Below, in pieces: positions 1-11,244 of a DNA stretch of 64,000 nucleotides. Below the pieces are notes generated by a model that saw nothing but the letters and a program-made list of their open reading frames with translations, was not told the DNA's origin and searched no databases. The translations under genes were made by a program, and so were the position numbers. Positions within the stretch are counted from its first letter, which is position 1; each line of letters begins with the position of its first letter. The DNA comes from Malachius bipustulatus (lineage: Eukaryota; Arthropoda; Insecta; Coleoptera; Melyridae), in assembly GCA_910589415.1 (NCBI GenBank), contig OU342630.1, forward strand, positions 992,001 through 1,056,000, read 5' to 3'.

Positions 1-48
1 GTTCCAAATCAAGGTTTCTCTATTTGAGTATTTTTGTAGTTTTGGTAT

Positions 49-1659
49 TTGTGTATCTTTATATTATTAATCAAGATGAGTTCAGAGTTAGGGACTAGCT
101 TTGAAGTAGCTCATTTGAGAGTTGAAGAGATTAAGTATGAGATCTTGTTGAGAAACGAGGAGCCCTTATGGGACAATAATATGCGTAGGACCCAATTAAG
201 TAGGTTGATAAGATCAGAAGTAGTAGTACCAACAGTTTCACCGTTAGATTTTGACGAAGATTCAGAGGCATGTAGGCAAACTCTTAATAACATTGAAGTG
301 TCGTTAGGGAAAATTAAATCAATTGAGGAAAATTTTCCATTATATAGTAGATTATTGTCTAGGATAGTTCATTTGAAGCTGAGAATAGGGCAATTAAATG
401 ACTGTAGTGCTAGTGAGGTCGTTTCAAAAGATCAAATACGTCATGATTTTGAGATTTTAAGTAAGAAGTTTTCTGAGGTTAACACATCGTTGCCATTGTT
501 GCCAGCTGGAAGCTCTAGTCCGGTCAATTCTTGGTGGACTGTAGACAGCAGCCCTATCGTAGAAACGTTTTCAACCAATACGAGTACTAGTTCACAATTG
601 CTTTCTGCAACGAACCCTTTTAGGGACGATTTTATTGGAGATTTTAGTTTTTTGACAGTTTCCGAGCCAGGTAGTTATAATGATAAGCTGCCTAGGGATA
701 ACTTATGTAGTCCGAATCCTTTTTCAGTACCAGATTATTCAAATATTCCGCAGAATTTAAGGGTAAATCAAGTTAGCGTTAGGAATAAGGTATCTACTCC
801 TGTCCATAAGTGGAATTTGACGTTTTCTGGGAAAGAACAGGGTTGCGAGGTTGTGAAATTTTTAGAACGTGTCAAGGAATTGAGTGAGGCTCGAGGAGTT
901 CCTTTAGATGAGGTGTTTAGTTGCGCAGTGGATCTTTTTAAAGAACCAGCACTTTCCTGGTTTAGGAATATTAAACATCAAGTTAGGACGTGGGACGAAT
1001 TAGAATGGCGCTTGAGGTCAACGTTTATCCCTCCGAACTACGATGAAGATTTATTAGCCGAAATTAGATCATTTAGGCAGACTAGTGGGGAAAGTGTGGT
1101 TACCTTTTTGGCTAGGATTAGGATGAAATTTTCTCATCTTTTGGTACCATTGTCCACTGCAGAACAAATCAAGATCGTAAGGAGAAATTTATCTCCAGAT
1201 TTGAATAGTAAATTATGTCTTTTGCAGATAGAGTCGTTTGAGTAGTTAGAATATTTTTGTAGACAGATAGCTGTCAATTCGACACCAAATAGTTGGGCAG
1301 TAAACAAAAATGTTTACCGTAAACCTGAACAGGTGATTGAAGTAACGGAGCCACCCAAGAAAAAGGAGTCGAAAACTCCTAAAGAAGATTTTCTGTCATC
1401 TAAATCTCGTTGGGTGTGTTGGAATTGTGATGGTGCTGGTCATTCATTTATGGAATGTACACAGCCCAGGAAGTTTTTCTGTTTTGGTTGTGGTCTAAAG
1501 GACGTTTCTAAACGATCCTGTCCTAGGTGTGGTGAGAATGCAAATTCTACCACAGTTTCAAAAAACGATTTAGGGGGCGAGCGGCGAGGGACAACCGTTC
1601 CAAACTCCCGAAAGCAGCCTACTATGGAGACAGGCGCAGTCCCAAAAATTCCGAAGTAG
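49..1659 (+). pseudogene. gag: Ty3/gypsy Gag of element 1, split by one in-frame stop
   Basis: Structural polyprotein of an LTR retrotransposon, expected to form the cytoplasmic particle that packages the RNA. The frame is open for 398 codons to a TAG at 1243-1245 and resumes in the same frame, so a single nonsense change separates the capsid part from the nucleocapsid part. The capsid-like region (about residues 255-390) carries WNLTFSG, AVDLFKEPALSWF, FIPPNYDEDLL and MKFSHLLVP, all shared with the minus-strand Gag at 8.5-10.3 kb. The nucleocapsid part (about 1411-1530) has a CCHC knuckle, CWNCDGAGHSFMEC, followed by a second cluster of the form CxxC-x9-CxxC (CFGC to CPRC). The ATG at 76-78 fits a plausible start as well as the one at 49. 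The 5' LTR and primer site lie left of the window. Function as a full Gag is lost unless the stop is read through. Confidence 0.85.
1560..1566 (+). promoter_or_regulatory. -1 frameshift slippery site, gag-pol of element 1
   Basis: The heptamer A AAA AAC sits in the Gag frame as TCA-AAA-AAC, about 30 codons before the Gag stop. This is the X-XXY-YYZ phase needed for -1 slippage. The -1 frame is open from here through the end of pol at 4841. The relative at 8588-8594 has the same heptamer at the matching place (Pro-Lys-Asn-Asp against Ser-Lys-Asn-Asp). I did not find an obvious strong stem directly downstream. Confidence 0.7.
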
Positions 1660-4600
1660 TTGAAGTTATTGAAGAGGCAGTGGTAGGTAATGAACCTGAC
1701 CACTGTAATAATAAGTTGATGAGTGTAGATTTGGATAGGGGTGATACTGATGTTTGTCCGATGTTTAAGAAAAAGTTACATGATAATAGGCCTTATATAC
1801 CTATAGTTATTGAAGATAGACAATATTTGGGTTTATTGGATACTGGTGCAAATTTATCGATTTTGGGTTCCAATGTGGAAATCTTATGGGAAGGTAATGA
1901 CACTTTTGTCAAGGATTTGGATAGGACGAATGTGACTATTGCAGACGGTAGCTCACAGGAGTTGTTAGGTTTTGTCACGTTTCCAGTAAGTTTTGAGAAT
2001 AAGGTTATCGATTTGAGATTTGCTGTAGTACCTTCTATTTCGCATTCCATTATTTTGGGTGCAGATTTTTGTAGATTGTCGAACATCAATTTAAATTTTA
2101 AGAACAGGTCTTATCAGGTAGGACAAATTGAGGCATCAACTTCTTCCAAGGCAGATTCTAATACTTTTCTAGCCGAACTTTCATCTGATCAGAGCAAGGT
2201 GTTGTCTGAAGTTATTACTAAATTTGAGACTTTGTCGTCAACAGCACCAGGGAGAACAGATACCATCTCTCATTTTATTGACACTGGTGAGGCTAGACCA
2301 GTTAAGCAAAGGCAATACCCATTATCGCCGATGCTTAATAAAATTTTGCATAAGGAGATCGATGCTATGTTAGAGTCTGGGGTAATTGAGAAAAGTATGT
2401 CCGCATGGGCATCCCCGATTTTAATGGTTCCAAAATCAGAACCAGGTACATATAGGTTATGTTTTGATGGCAGAGGTTTGAATCAGGTAACCGTTAAGGA
2501 TTCTTATCCCTTGCCATTGATTGATAATATTTTGAATAAGGTAGGTGGTAAGAAATATCTTTCTTCCATTGATATTACTAAGGCTTTCTGGAATATTCCT
2601 TTAGAAGAAACATCGAAGCAAAAGACAGCTTTCCAAGTTCAAGGGAGAGGTCTTTTTCAATTTGTAGTTATGCCGTTCGGGCTGTGCAATGCCGCGCAGA
2701 CACAACAGCGGTTGATGGACAGATTATTTATGGATCCAAAATTTGAAGATAAAGTTTTTGTGTATCTCGATGATATCGTTTGTGTTTCTGAGGATTTTGA
2801 TGAACATGTCAGGTTGTTGAATGAAGTTTTTGAGATTTTGTTTTCTGCTGGTCTGAAGGTAAATATTCCGAAATGTCAATTTTGTAGAGATTCCCTAACA
2901 TTTTTGGGTTACATAGTAGATAGGAATGGGCTAAGAACTGACCCAGATAAGGTCAAGGCTATAGCGGAAATGCCATCTCCGCGAAACACTACAGAGGTTC
3001 GAAGGATAATGGGAGTGTTGCAGTGGTATAGAAAGTTTATTAAGGACTTTTCGACCATTTCTGAACCAATCACCTCGATCATTAAAGGTCGAATAAAGAA
3101 TGCCCCCATTGTTTGGACTGAAACAGCCGAGTCAGCCTTATGTAATTTGAAGGAGAGATTGATCTCTAATCCTATTCTTGTTAGCCCGGATTTCGATAAG
3201 CCATTCTTTATCCAGACGGACGCGAGTGACGTCGGCATTGGGGCCGTATTATACCAGCTTCGAGACGGCTTTGAACATCCTATCGCTTATGCGTCCAGAA
3301 AACTTTCTAAGGCCGAAACCAAGTACATGGCGACGGAGAAAGAATGTTTGGCAGTTATCTTTGGTATTGAGAAATTTAGAGGTTATGTTGAGGGCGCAGA
3401 ATTCACTGTAGTAACTGATCATGCCAGTTTACAGTGGCTGTACAGAATTAAAGATCCCATGGGTCGTATCGCCCGTTGGACAGTTAGGCTTAGTTGTTTC
3501 AAGTTCAAGATAGTCCATCGTCCAGGAAAGGATATGGTAGTACCGGATTTGCTTTCGAGACAGATTGCTTCAGTAGAAGTTCAGAATTTAATTCCTGACC
3601 AATGGTATGCTGATATGATCAATAAGATACAATGTGATCCACAAAAGTATCCAAATTTTCTCGTGCAAGGTAGTGCTATTTATAAGCACATTAAGAATAA
3701 TCATGACATTGAAACGAACCAGTCAAACTGGAAGTTGGTAGTTCCTACTGAAAATCGAAAGGAAATTCTTGAGCAATGTCATGATAGTCCAACAGCAGCT
3801 CATTTGGGAGTGCATAAGACCTTGGCACGAATTCTAGAGAGGTATTATTGGCCTGGTATTAGAGAGACGGTTAGGAGGTATGTGTCATCTTGTACTACGT
3901 GTGGAGCACACAAGTCTACCAATAAACTTCCTGCCGGAGCTTATGGTAAGAAGAGATCTGTCGATTTTCCCTTTCAGATGATTTCTTTAGATTTGATGGG
4001 ACCATTTCCACGGTCCAAGTCAGGAAATACGCAATTGTTGGTTGTCACAGATGCTTTTTCAAGATTTGTTGTAGTCCAGCCCCTTTCGAAAGCAACATCT
4101 TCGAAAGTTGCCAAGTTTTTAGAGAACCAGGTATTCTTGATATACGGGGTACCTCAGATTGTGGTTTGTGATAACGGTGTGCAATTTACATCTAAGGAAT
4201 TCAAGGCACTTACGAAAAAGTATCATGTACAGCGAGTTTGGTATAATGCACGTTATCATCCCCAAGTTAACCCTACTGAGAGGGTAAATAAAGTATTAGG
4301 TTCTGCAATTAGCTCCTATGTTAAGGAGGACCACAGAACTTGGGATGAACATTTGCATGAAATTGCACAAGCTATTCGGACAGCAGAGCATGAAGCCACC
4401 GGCTTTACTCCTGCTTTTCTTATCTTTGGTAGAAATGTCCCGGTGGATGGACAGTATTATGGTGATGTGGGTTTGAATTCGTATGATCCAGTTCAAATTT
4501 CGGATAAGTTAAAGTGGCAATCGGAAATTTCGAAGGTTCCGAAATTATACCCACAAATTCAGGCTCGAGTTCAGAAAGCGTATGACAAAAATTCTTCCAG

Positions 4601-4841
4601 GTACAATCTGAGACGAAGAGACATTCGTTATCAAGTAGGTGACAAGGTCTGGAAGAAAAATTTTGTGCTTTCTGATAAGGTGACTGGTTTCGCTAAGAAA
4701 CTAGCCCCTAAATATGTTCCTGCTCTCGTAACGAAAGTTAAAGGGAGTGGTTTAGTTGTTGAGTTGAGTAATGAGTCAGGGAAGAATTTGGGTGAATTCC
4801 ACATTCAAGATCTTAAGCCCTTTGTAAGTATCGATGATTAG
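1560..4841 (+). CDS. pol: Ty3/gypsy Pol of element 1 (protease, RT, RNase H, integrase), intact
   Basis: Complete Pol, expressed by -1 frameshift from gag. Counting from codon 1680, the domains are: aspartic protease with DTGAN near residue 53; reverse transcriptase with the catalytic YLDD near residue 362 (VYLDDIV); RNase H beginning near QTDASDVGIGAV (about 510); and the post-RNase H segment ending VVPDLLSR. The integrase has a zinc-binding region (HDSPTAAHLG to CTTC) and a core with LDLMGPF, CDNGVQF and NPTE, in which the last two acidic residues are 35 apart (D-35-E). A C-terminal chromodomain is not evident. No internal stop or frameshift is visible over about 1050 codons. It is the only complete RT-to-integrase reading frame in the window, so it is a possible helper for deleted relatives of its own type. 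The 3' non-coding region follows directly. Confidence 0.93.
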   Translation, partial: KKRFRGRAARDNRSKLPKAAYYGDRRSPKNSEVVEVIEEAVVGNEPDHCNNKLMSVDLDRGDTDVCPMFKKKLHDNRPYIPIVIEDRQYLGLLDTGANLSILGSNVEILWEGNDTFVKDLDRTNVTIADGSSQELLGFVTFPVSFENKVIDLRFAVVPSISHSIILGADFCRLSNINLNFKNRSYQVGQIEASTSSKADSNTFLAELSSDQSKVLSEVITKFETLSSTAPGRTDTISHFIDTGEARPVKQRQYPLSPMLNKILHKEIDAMLESGVIEKSMSAWASPILMVPKSEPGTYRLCFDGRGLNQVTVKDSYPLPLIDNILNKVGGKKYLSSIDITKAFWNIPLEETSKQKTAFQVQGRGLFQFVVMPFGLCNAAQTQQRLMDRLFMDPKFEDKVFVYLDDIVCVSEDFDEHVRLLNEVFEILFSAGLKVNIPKCQFCRDSLTFLGYIVDRNGLRTDPDKVKAIAEMPSPRNTTEVRRIMGVLQWYRKFIKDFSTISEPITSIIKGRIKNAPIVWTETAESALCNLKERLISNPILVSPDFDKPFFIQTDASDVGIGAVLYQLRDGFEHPIAYASRKLSKAETKYMATEKECLAVIFGIEKFRGYVEGAEFTVVTDHASLQWLYRIKDPMGRIARWTVRLSCFKFKIVHRPGKDMVVPDLLSRQIASVEVQNLIPDQWYADMINKIQCDPQKYPNFLVQGSAIYKHIKNNHDIETNQSNWKLVVPTENRKEILEQCHDSPTAAHLGVHKTLARILERYYWPGIRETVRRYVSSCTTCGAHKSTNKLPAGAYGKKRSVDFPFQMISLDLMGPFPRSKSGNTQLLVVTDAFSRFVVVQPLSKATSSKVAKFLENQVFLIYGVPQIVVCDNGVQFTSKEFKALTKKYHVQRVWYNARYHPQVNPTERVNKVLGSAISSYVKEDHRTWDEHLHEIAQAIRTAEHEATGFTPAFLIFGRNVPVDGQYYGDVGLNSYDPVQISDKLKWQSEISKVPKLYPQIQARVQKAYDKNSSRYNLRRRDIRYQVGDKVWKKNFVLSDKVTGFAKKLAPKYVPALVTKVKGSGLVVELSNESGKNLGEFHIQDLKPFVSIDD

Positions 4842-5924
4842 TAATTTTGTTTTAGTAAGGATCATTTTAGAAATCGTTGTTGTTAATTAGTAAATCTTAT
4901 CTTTTGTCTAATGTCCTGAGTAAATTTGGTTTAGATGTGATAGAGATTTTTAGGTCAAAGAACTTTGGAGTTCAATGCCGCGTGGAAGTTCTCCAGATCT
5001 GTGTTAGGTATCTTTTGTATCCCGGAGCCAATAGGCAGCCCATTGGTGTAAGTCCTGGAGGTCTGTGTGAGGTCCTTAGAGATGAAAATCCTACCTTGTT
5101 GGTACGTTAGTAGGAAAAATTTTCAGATCTATGTGAGGTAGACTGTGTTTAGGATTAGCTACCCTAAATCACATGTCAAAGTTAATTAAAGAATTTCAGG
5201 AATTCTGAATTCTGGTAATTCTGATATTGAGTATAAATTTGTTGGATTACCAAGAGCAGTTTTCTATCTTTTTGAGTAAGGAGAAAATTTTTTGAAGATT
5301 AGTGTCAGTTTAGGAAATCAACTAAACGAATTTTAGTCTTGAGCTGATGTCTTTTTTTTCTAAATAAGTCTTAGTTATGTTGTGTCTATCAAATCTATCA
5401 CAGAAGTCTTCACTAATATTTACCAGACAGTTTTGAGTATCGTCAGGTAGTTTTGAGTAACTATTTGTAAGTTTTTGAGTAAAGTTTTGTCTTTTAGTAG
5501 TTCAGGTATTTCAAGTTAAGATTTCTAAAAGGATCTATTCACATTTTAGGGTAATTTTGACTAACGATTAGTTTTTCGAAATTTTATTTTGAGTTTTTAG
5601 TTAGGACTAATTATCGATACAATTAGTTAGTTGATATTTGGTATTGGTATTTTCAAAATTCATGATTGTGATCATTGATTATTGATATTTTGAGTGTGAG
5701 TCTGTTTATCGATGAGTCTGGATCTTGAGTTCGCCCCAAGATGGGCCAAGGTCGTTTTTATGCAAAAAGGTATGAGAGTTTTTGCATTTGAGATGTTTTG
5801 AAGTTTGGTTTTGGGTAACTGACTTTTGTTTTGGTTTCGGATTCCGGTGCCTTCGGGTATTGGAATAAGTGTCTTTCCGTATTTTCATTTCAATATTCGC
5901 AGGTGAAGGGGTCGGAATGTTTGT
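4842..5924 (+). other. 3' non-coding region of element 1
   Basis: AT-rich and T-rich DNA after pol with no credible coding capacity. It is probably the 3' untranslated part of element 1. I could not place a polypurine tract or the start of a 3' LTR with confidence, because the 5' LTR needed for comparison is outside the window. Confidence 0.5.
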
Positions 5925-6152
5925 TATTAGTCTATTAGTACGGTCAGTGAGACCATTTTGTTTCTTTAGGAAGAACATTTATGATTAGTCTGTTGGTACG
6001 GTCAGTGAGACCATTTTGTTTCTTTAGGAAGAACTTTTATGATTAGTCTGTTGGTACGGTCAGTGAGACCATTTTGTTTTTTTTTAGGAAGAACATTTAT
6101 AATTAGTCTGTTGGTTCGGTCAGTGAGACCATTATTGTTCTTTAGGAAGAGC
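5925..6152 (+). repeat. Tandem repeat, about 58 bp x 4
   Basis: Four successive copies of a unit containing ACGGTCAGTGAGACCATT and TTTAGGAAGAAC. The CGGTCAGTGA word starts at 5941, 5999, 6057 and 6117, giving periods of 58, 58 and 60 bp; the last spacing is longer because of a T-run. The core GGTCAGTGAGACC is itself a short imperfect palindrome. The array lies downstream of pol of element 1, so it may belong to that element's 3' region or LTR. Confidence 0.85.
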
Positions 6153-7970
6153 GTTGTATATATGTACATAGAAGTCAATGGAAAGTATAGTGGATATTGT
6201 TCTTGTGTTCTTGATGAGCAAAAAAAAATGGTATGTTATCCCATTTTTTTATTTTGGTTGGAGGGGTGGTGTAGCGTGCGCTTTTCCGTATTTATCCAGA
6301 ACGGATTTACATGTAGAAAGGTGTACCTAGATGGCGTATCTTTCGAATGATACCCTCCGCAGGTTCTATAGTTTGAGGCGTTGTAGCGAGATCCAGTAAT
6401 GAGACCGTCAATTCGAGCCGTCAGCTGCCAGTCAGAAGAACTAAACGTCAGAGCAGTGAAGTAAGGTGACTGCGCTCGAATATTGATTTTTTTAAGAGGG
6501 GATTTCAACGTCTCGTCAGGTTTCGTTCTTTGTTCTCGAGGATGCAGGGGTGAAGTAACTTGTTTTGAGGTGGCGAGATTGATGGTGATGGTGTTTCAGT
6601 GAAATGGTGTTATTTCGTTCGTTATGTCGTGTCGTGTGGTTTAAAACACAGGTATGAAGTTGTTGTTTTAGTTCTAATTATCAAGACTAATATTTTGCGT
6701 TGTTCCTACATACAGGATGAGATTTGTGGATACCCATTATCATAGCTTGGAGTAAAGAAGCTCGATGTGGATGATGTAATCTGATCGGTAAGGGAAGATG
6801 GCGGTTGGTAAAATTTCAGATAGTAACTATTTAATTTGTTTTCAGAGCTTCTTCCTTCTGTTTTCTACCTTCTACTTCTGGTTCTATTTATTCTTCTATT
6901 TTGTTTCTTTTGGGTCAACCCATCCTTTTACTTCTTGGCTGATTTTATTGCGGGACTGATTTGTGGTGCTCCGTTTGGGGTTCAGGAAGCCCTGCGTATG
7001 GAGGTGTGGATGGCGTCTTTCAGATGAATGGCAGCCATTTTCTTTTCTTTGTGGTCCAGACTGAAGATGAGCTCCTGACTTCACCAACCGAGTCATGAGG
7101 AAGCAGCGTGTTACACCCTAATCTTCTGGTCATCCCTCTTACGTTCTTCGAGTGGAAATGCGAATTAACCAACAAAAGGTACCTCGTCAATGTTATTAAT
7201 TGTGTGATTGATTTATGTTCTCCAAAGAAAGGAGAAGGAAATACCTACCAAATGTTGTTAATTTGATTCAGTAAAATTATGTTGCCTATAGAGTTGAAGA
7301 TATCTCATCAAGATAATAATGTTACTATTTAGCAAAATTTGATTATGCCCAGTTGGCATCATGTAATAATTATTTTTAACAATCATTAAGATGAAATTTT
7401 AAGAGAATAAAATAGAAATTGGCCAATTTAAGTAGGGTTAGGAATTTTTTATTTAACTTTCTATGAAGAGTACGGTGGTCCTATTTGGATCCAACATTTA
7501 GTTTTAGTACCGTTCTGTTTTCGAAAATTGTATCTAGTATTGTAGTTGGTAAAAAGAAGAATCCTATTTGTATTCATTTATCTCACAATACAATATCTCA
7601 TTTGCTGGGAAAATTTATGTTGTTAATTGGAGAAGTCCAATAAATTGTTAAATTTTTTATGTGAGTTTTATTTTTAGTATCTGTGTGGCCTGAATAATAA
7701 AAAGACACAACGTAGGGCAGGTCAGTTATCTAAATTTTGAATTATATATTTTTTTTTTTTATAATTAGACGATCATGTTAACAAATTTGTAGTCCATCAT
7801 CATTTTCTTTTTATGTTTACACCCTCTGTCCTGCTTTGGGTACAAACAAATTTGAAAGTACCCAAACGGGATCAGAGGGAATGGTACCTTCCTCTCGCTC
7901 ATTTTTTTAGTTTTCTTTTTCTTTGGCCTGGTTAGTTAAAAAATTTTTTTGAGATCGAGCGAAGGAAGGG
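6153..7970. other. Non-coding DNA between elements 1 and 2
   Basis: No gene recognised. A purine-rich run near 6490-6500 and the words TGTTACACCC near 7107 could be LTR edges of element 1, but no second copy is available to test this. Short open frames here have no recognisable motifs. Confidence 0.4.
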
Positions 7971-8480
7971 TTACACTTCACTTAAGACTACAGTTTGTTC
8001 CGTCGAAAGTTCTTCCAACACTGCATGAGGATTTGTAGTAGTCTTGGAGACTTCATCAATTTCGAACGACCACTTCCTAAAATCTAATTGAATATTTACC
8101 TTTTTACAGAAATCAGATCCCAAAATGACTGAATGTGAGATTGATGGAATAATCGTGAATTTAACGTTGAACTCTCTATCCTCAAAAACAATTGGTAATA
8201 TGACTGTACCAACAACCTCTTGAGACTGTCCATCGGCCACAGTTACTCTATGAACCTTCTCTTTTGAAATCACTTTTGAATCTAATCTTTCCCAAATAGG
8301 GTTCATTCCTTTACCTAAAATACATAAATTAGCACCAGTATCCAACAGAGCTAGAACTTGCCAACCGTCAATATTTACTGATACAAATGGACGATTGTCA
8401 TTCTTCCTTGTCTTAAAAACTGGATTAATTTGTGATGGTCCACTTAAGGAAAAAGAATGAGTGGCATCACTAGAACTCAA
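7971..8480 (-). pseudogene. pol: Protease fragment of element 2 (Ty3/gypsy), pol truncated
   Basis: Start of a Pol frame related to element 1. It carries the protease active-site segment LLDTGANLCILG, then SISHSVILGSDFC, closely matching SISHSIILGADFC of element 1. The frame stops after EELSTEQTVVLSEV, which aligns with the protease-RT linker of element 1 (SSDQSKVLSEV). Everything downstream (RT, RNase H, integrase) is missing. On the minus strand the sequence past the break starts TGTAACCC, which could be the edge of another sequence or of an LTR. The fragment is in the -1 frame relative to the nucleocapsid frame upstream. Confidence 0.85.
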
Positions 8481-8497
8481 AACAACATGGTCTAACG

Positions 8498-10286
8498 CTA
8501 TTCCTCCTTGGAAATGGTGTTTGGCCTTTGGAATGGGCGGCTTTGCGGCTCCAGGGGAAACGCACCCTGAGAATCCCTCGGGCTGTCGTTTTTTGGAAAA
8601 CTTTCATTACTAGAGGACACAAGCAAACGCGGACCACACCTAGGGCAAGTATTCCTTGTAACCTCAGGATATCTACAAGAATAACAATAAACTCTCCTTG
8701 GTTTTAAACAAGAAATGGCCATATGACCTAGCTGTCCGCAATTATAGCAGATTCGACTCATATTTGGAAAGTTAACTGGTGGTTCACTCCTAACTAATGA
8801 TCTACTAGAAAGACACCGCCTGAGTTTCTGGTCTTCTATTAAAATGTACAGGAGCTGCTTCAATCCTCCTTGATGGTTTAGGTCTGGACTCAACAACAGG
8901 TGTCAGAAATGAATTTCTTTCAATCTGTCGACATAATGTTTCCAAATGCTCGTACGTATAAATATCAACTAGACATAATCTGGCATTCAACTCTGGCAGT
9001 AAGTTCCGCCTGACTATTTTCAATTGTTCCCCAATTGGGACTGGTACAATCAAATGAGAAAACTTCATTCTCAGCTTGGAGATATAGTTAATCACACTTT
9101 CCTCAGTTCGTTGCTTAAGAGATTTAACCTCTAACAACAGTTCCTCGTCGTAATTAGGAGGAATATATGTTGTCCTAATACGACACTCTAAGTCCTGCCA
9201 AGAGTTCAGCTGATCTCTTATACCTCTATACCAAGACAGAGCAGGTTCCTTAAACAAATCCACAGCACAACTGTATACTTCCTCCAAAGAAACTCCTCTC
9301 GCAACACTAAGTTCATTCACCCTCTCCAAAAACTTAACAATTTCTATCTCCTTCTCTCTTCCTGAAAATTGTATACCCCACTTATACACAGGGACATAAG
9401 TTCTATTTGGTATCACCGACTGTGAAATTGGCTTGGATACCAAAGGGGTAAAAATTTGGTCAATAAAAGGATTCGATTCATTCAAAGTCTCATCCACCAG
9501 TTGTACTTGTCGTGAAACTGACGACATATGATCTTCATCTTGTAAAAACGGATTGGTAGAAGAAAAAGAGAATGGGTTATTAGGAACACTAACTAGTGAA
9601 GAACATGCTGATACTTTATTCAATGTCGAAGGAGGGCTTATTGCACTTATGGAAAGCTCACTTACTGACTTACATGGAAAATAAGAAATATCAGACATAG
9701 TGCTGGTGGTTGGCATCACTAATCTATCTCCAGGATTAGATACCTCCATTTGAGACTTACTCAATTCTTTTCCTTGGCAGGTTTGGTTTGACAAGAATGA
9801 ACGTTGAGCAATCTTAACTTCTAACTCACCTTTCAACAAAGTCAAATCACTTAATAATTCTGCCTTCAGGGATTCCTGATGTTCAGAAACAACTCTCAAT
9901 CGTCTTATCCTTCCCTCTAAATGTACTATTCTGGATCGTATTCGACGTTCTAAATGTGAAGAAGTTTCTATAATTTGTGAATCCTGCACTACCTCAAACA
10001 AATCAACTAGAGATTCCGATGCCAAGTCAAAATCTTCTTGAAATTCTAAAGGAGAAACGGTTACACCAACAGGAATCTGTTTCAGTAAGGATCTCAATTG
10101 AGCACGTCTAATATTGCAGTTATTCCTCGGAGTTTGTCCTCTTATTAAAATCTCATACTTAACCTCATTAACTTTGAGGTCCATCACCTCAAAGTAGAAC
10201 GCACATAAATTAGCCATCTTAGCCTTTGAATCTATGGCTCCGATTAATTCACAATAAAACTCTAAATTTCCTAGCAACAGTTTCAA
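8498..10286 (-). pseudogene. gag: Gag of element 2 (Ty3/gypsy), frameshifted
   Basis: Relative of the element 1 Gag. The 5' frame (10286 to 8805) holds an N-terminal coiled-coil-like region and the capsid-like block: WGIQFSG, AVDLFKEPALSWY, YIPPNYDEELL and MKFSHLIVP. The nucleocapsid part lies in a different frame (8896 to 8498) with CYNCGQLGHMAISC followed by CYSC to CPRCG. One frameshift mutation near 8800-8900 therefore separates capsid and nucleocapsid. Protein identity to element 1 is clear but far from complete, so the two are different subfamilies and not copies of one element. The ATG at 10286 is the longest start; an ATG about 20 codons further in (near 10217) is an alternative. Confidence 0.85.
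8588..8594 (-). promoter_or_regulatory. -1 frameshift slippery site, element 2
   Basis: Read on the minus strand this is A AAA AAC within CCA-AAA-AAC-GAC, in correct phase with the nucleocapsid frame. The protease frame that follows is -1 to it. It occupies the same position as the heptamer in element 1. Confidence 0.65.
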
Positions 10287-10469
10287 TTAACATCAAAAAC
10301 CTACACTAAACGGGACACTACTAAGGTCATACACTTCTATAGGTACACTAGCAAAAGAAAACTTTCATCTAATAAATCTAAATTCCAAAACTTTCCCAGG
10401 AGACTAACACACCAAAAGCAGAAAACCACACAAAAGCAAAAAGCCTTACAAAGACTTTTAAATAATTCG

Positions 10470-10493
10470 ATCCTGGTCACTACGGCACCAAAA
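10470..10493 (-). promoter_or_regulatory. Putative primer-binding site of element 2
   Basis: On the minus strand the sequence reads TTTTGGTGCCGTAGTGACC and then AGGATCG, starting two to three bases after a terminal ACA. This is the usual layout of LTR end plus primer-binding site in insect Ty3/gypsy elements. The exact tRNA is not assigned. Confidence 0.5.
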
Positions 10494-10495
10494 TT

Positions 10496-11244
10496 TGTCG
10501 CCCTCTCCGTTCTAAATACTTACAACAAAATTCGGAGAGCATGGACAATCTTCTACCCTCATGTCACCTCTGCAGATTAACGACAATATCGGGTGATCAT
10601 GCAGTAGGTCGCTTCCGATCTTATCAAATTTATAAAGACCAGTGCGGTTGATGTTCTTATGTCAGTAAAATTATCCGAAAACTTTATAGAATCGTGATCT
10701 ACTGTAACAGTGTCAATTCCCCCCCCTACGTTGTGATTATTTAAAAAAAAGAGAAGACACTTCATCACCATAAAAACTCAGAAATAAAAAAATAAGAAAA
10801 TTATTAACAGGAATTGTATTAAATATAGAAACAAAGCATTAAATAAATACTTCAATTCAAATGAAGACTGCACTCAAATTAACTCTAAGTCCCCAACAAA
10901 GCAAAGCAGATCGTAAATAAAGTAACCAAAATAAGTTTCAATCTGAATTAAATCATAAAGTATTCTCAGTTCCAAACACTTTAAAAAAATAGAATGTTAA
11001 TTCAACTGAAGCTGTAGTCAAAGAAATTCATTTAAATATTATAGAAAGATAAAGAAATTCTAAAAAGTACAAACTGAGTTAACTTTTCAATTACTTAACT
11101 AAAATTTGGATTTCTACCTTAATAGATCTATCCAGTGTACATTACGCCTCAGTTTGGGTTTAAATCCCAACAGAATAAATTATTATAAACTATTATTGAT
11201 TATTATAAAAAAAAACTATTATTTTACATTTAAACTTCGGGTTA
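10496..11244 (-). mobile_element. Putative 5' LTR of element 2 (outer edge uncertain)
   Basis: The inner edge is set by the terminal GCGACA at 10496 next to the primer-site candidate. The outer edge is a guess at a TGTAACCC on the minus strand near 11244, giving about 750 bp. No 3' LTR copy is present in the window to confirm either edge. Confidence 0.3.

Noticed and set aside
5925..6152. CRISPR-like regularly spaced repeats
   Set aside because: Units are contiguous without unique spacers, the context is a eukaryotic retrotransposon, and no cas genes exist.
7098..7115. TGTTACACCC as the edge of the element 1 3' LTR
   Set aside because: No second LTR copy is in the window and no polypurine tract is adjacent, so the edge cannot be supported.
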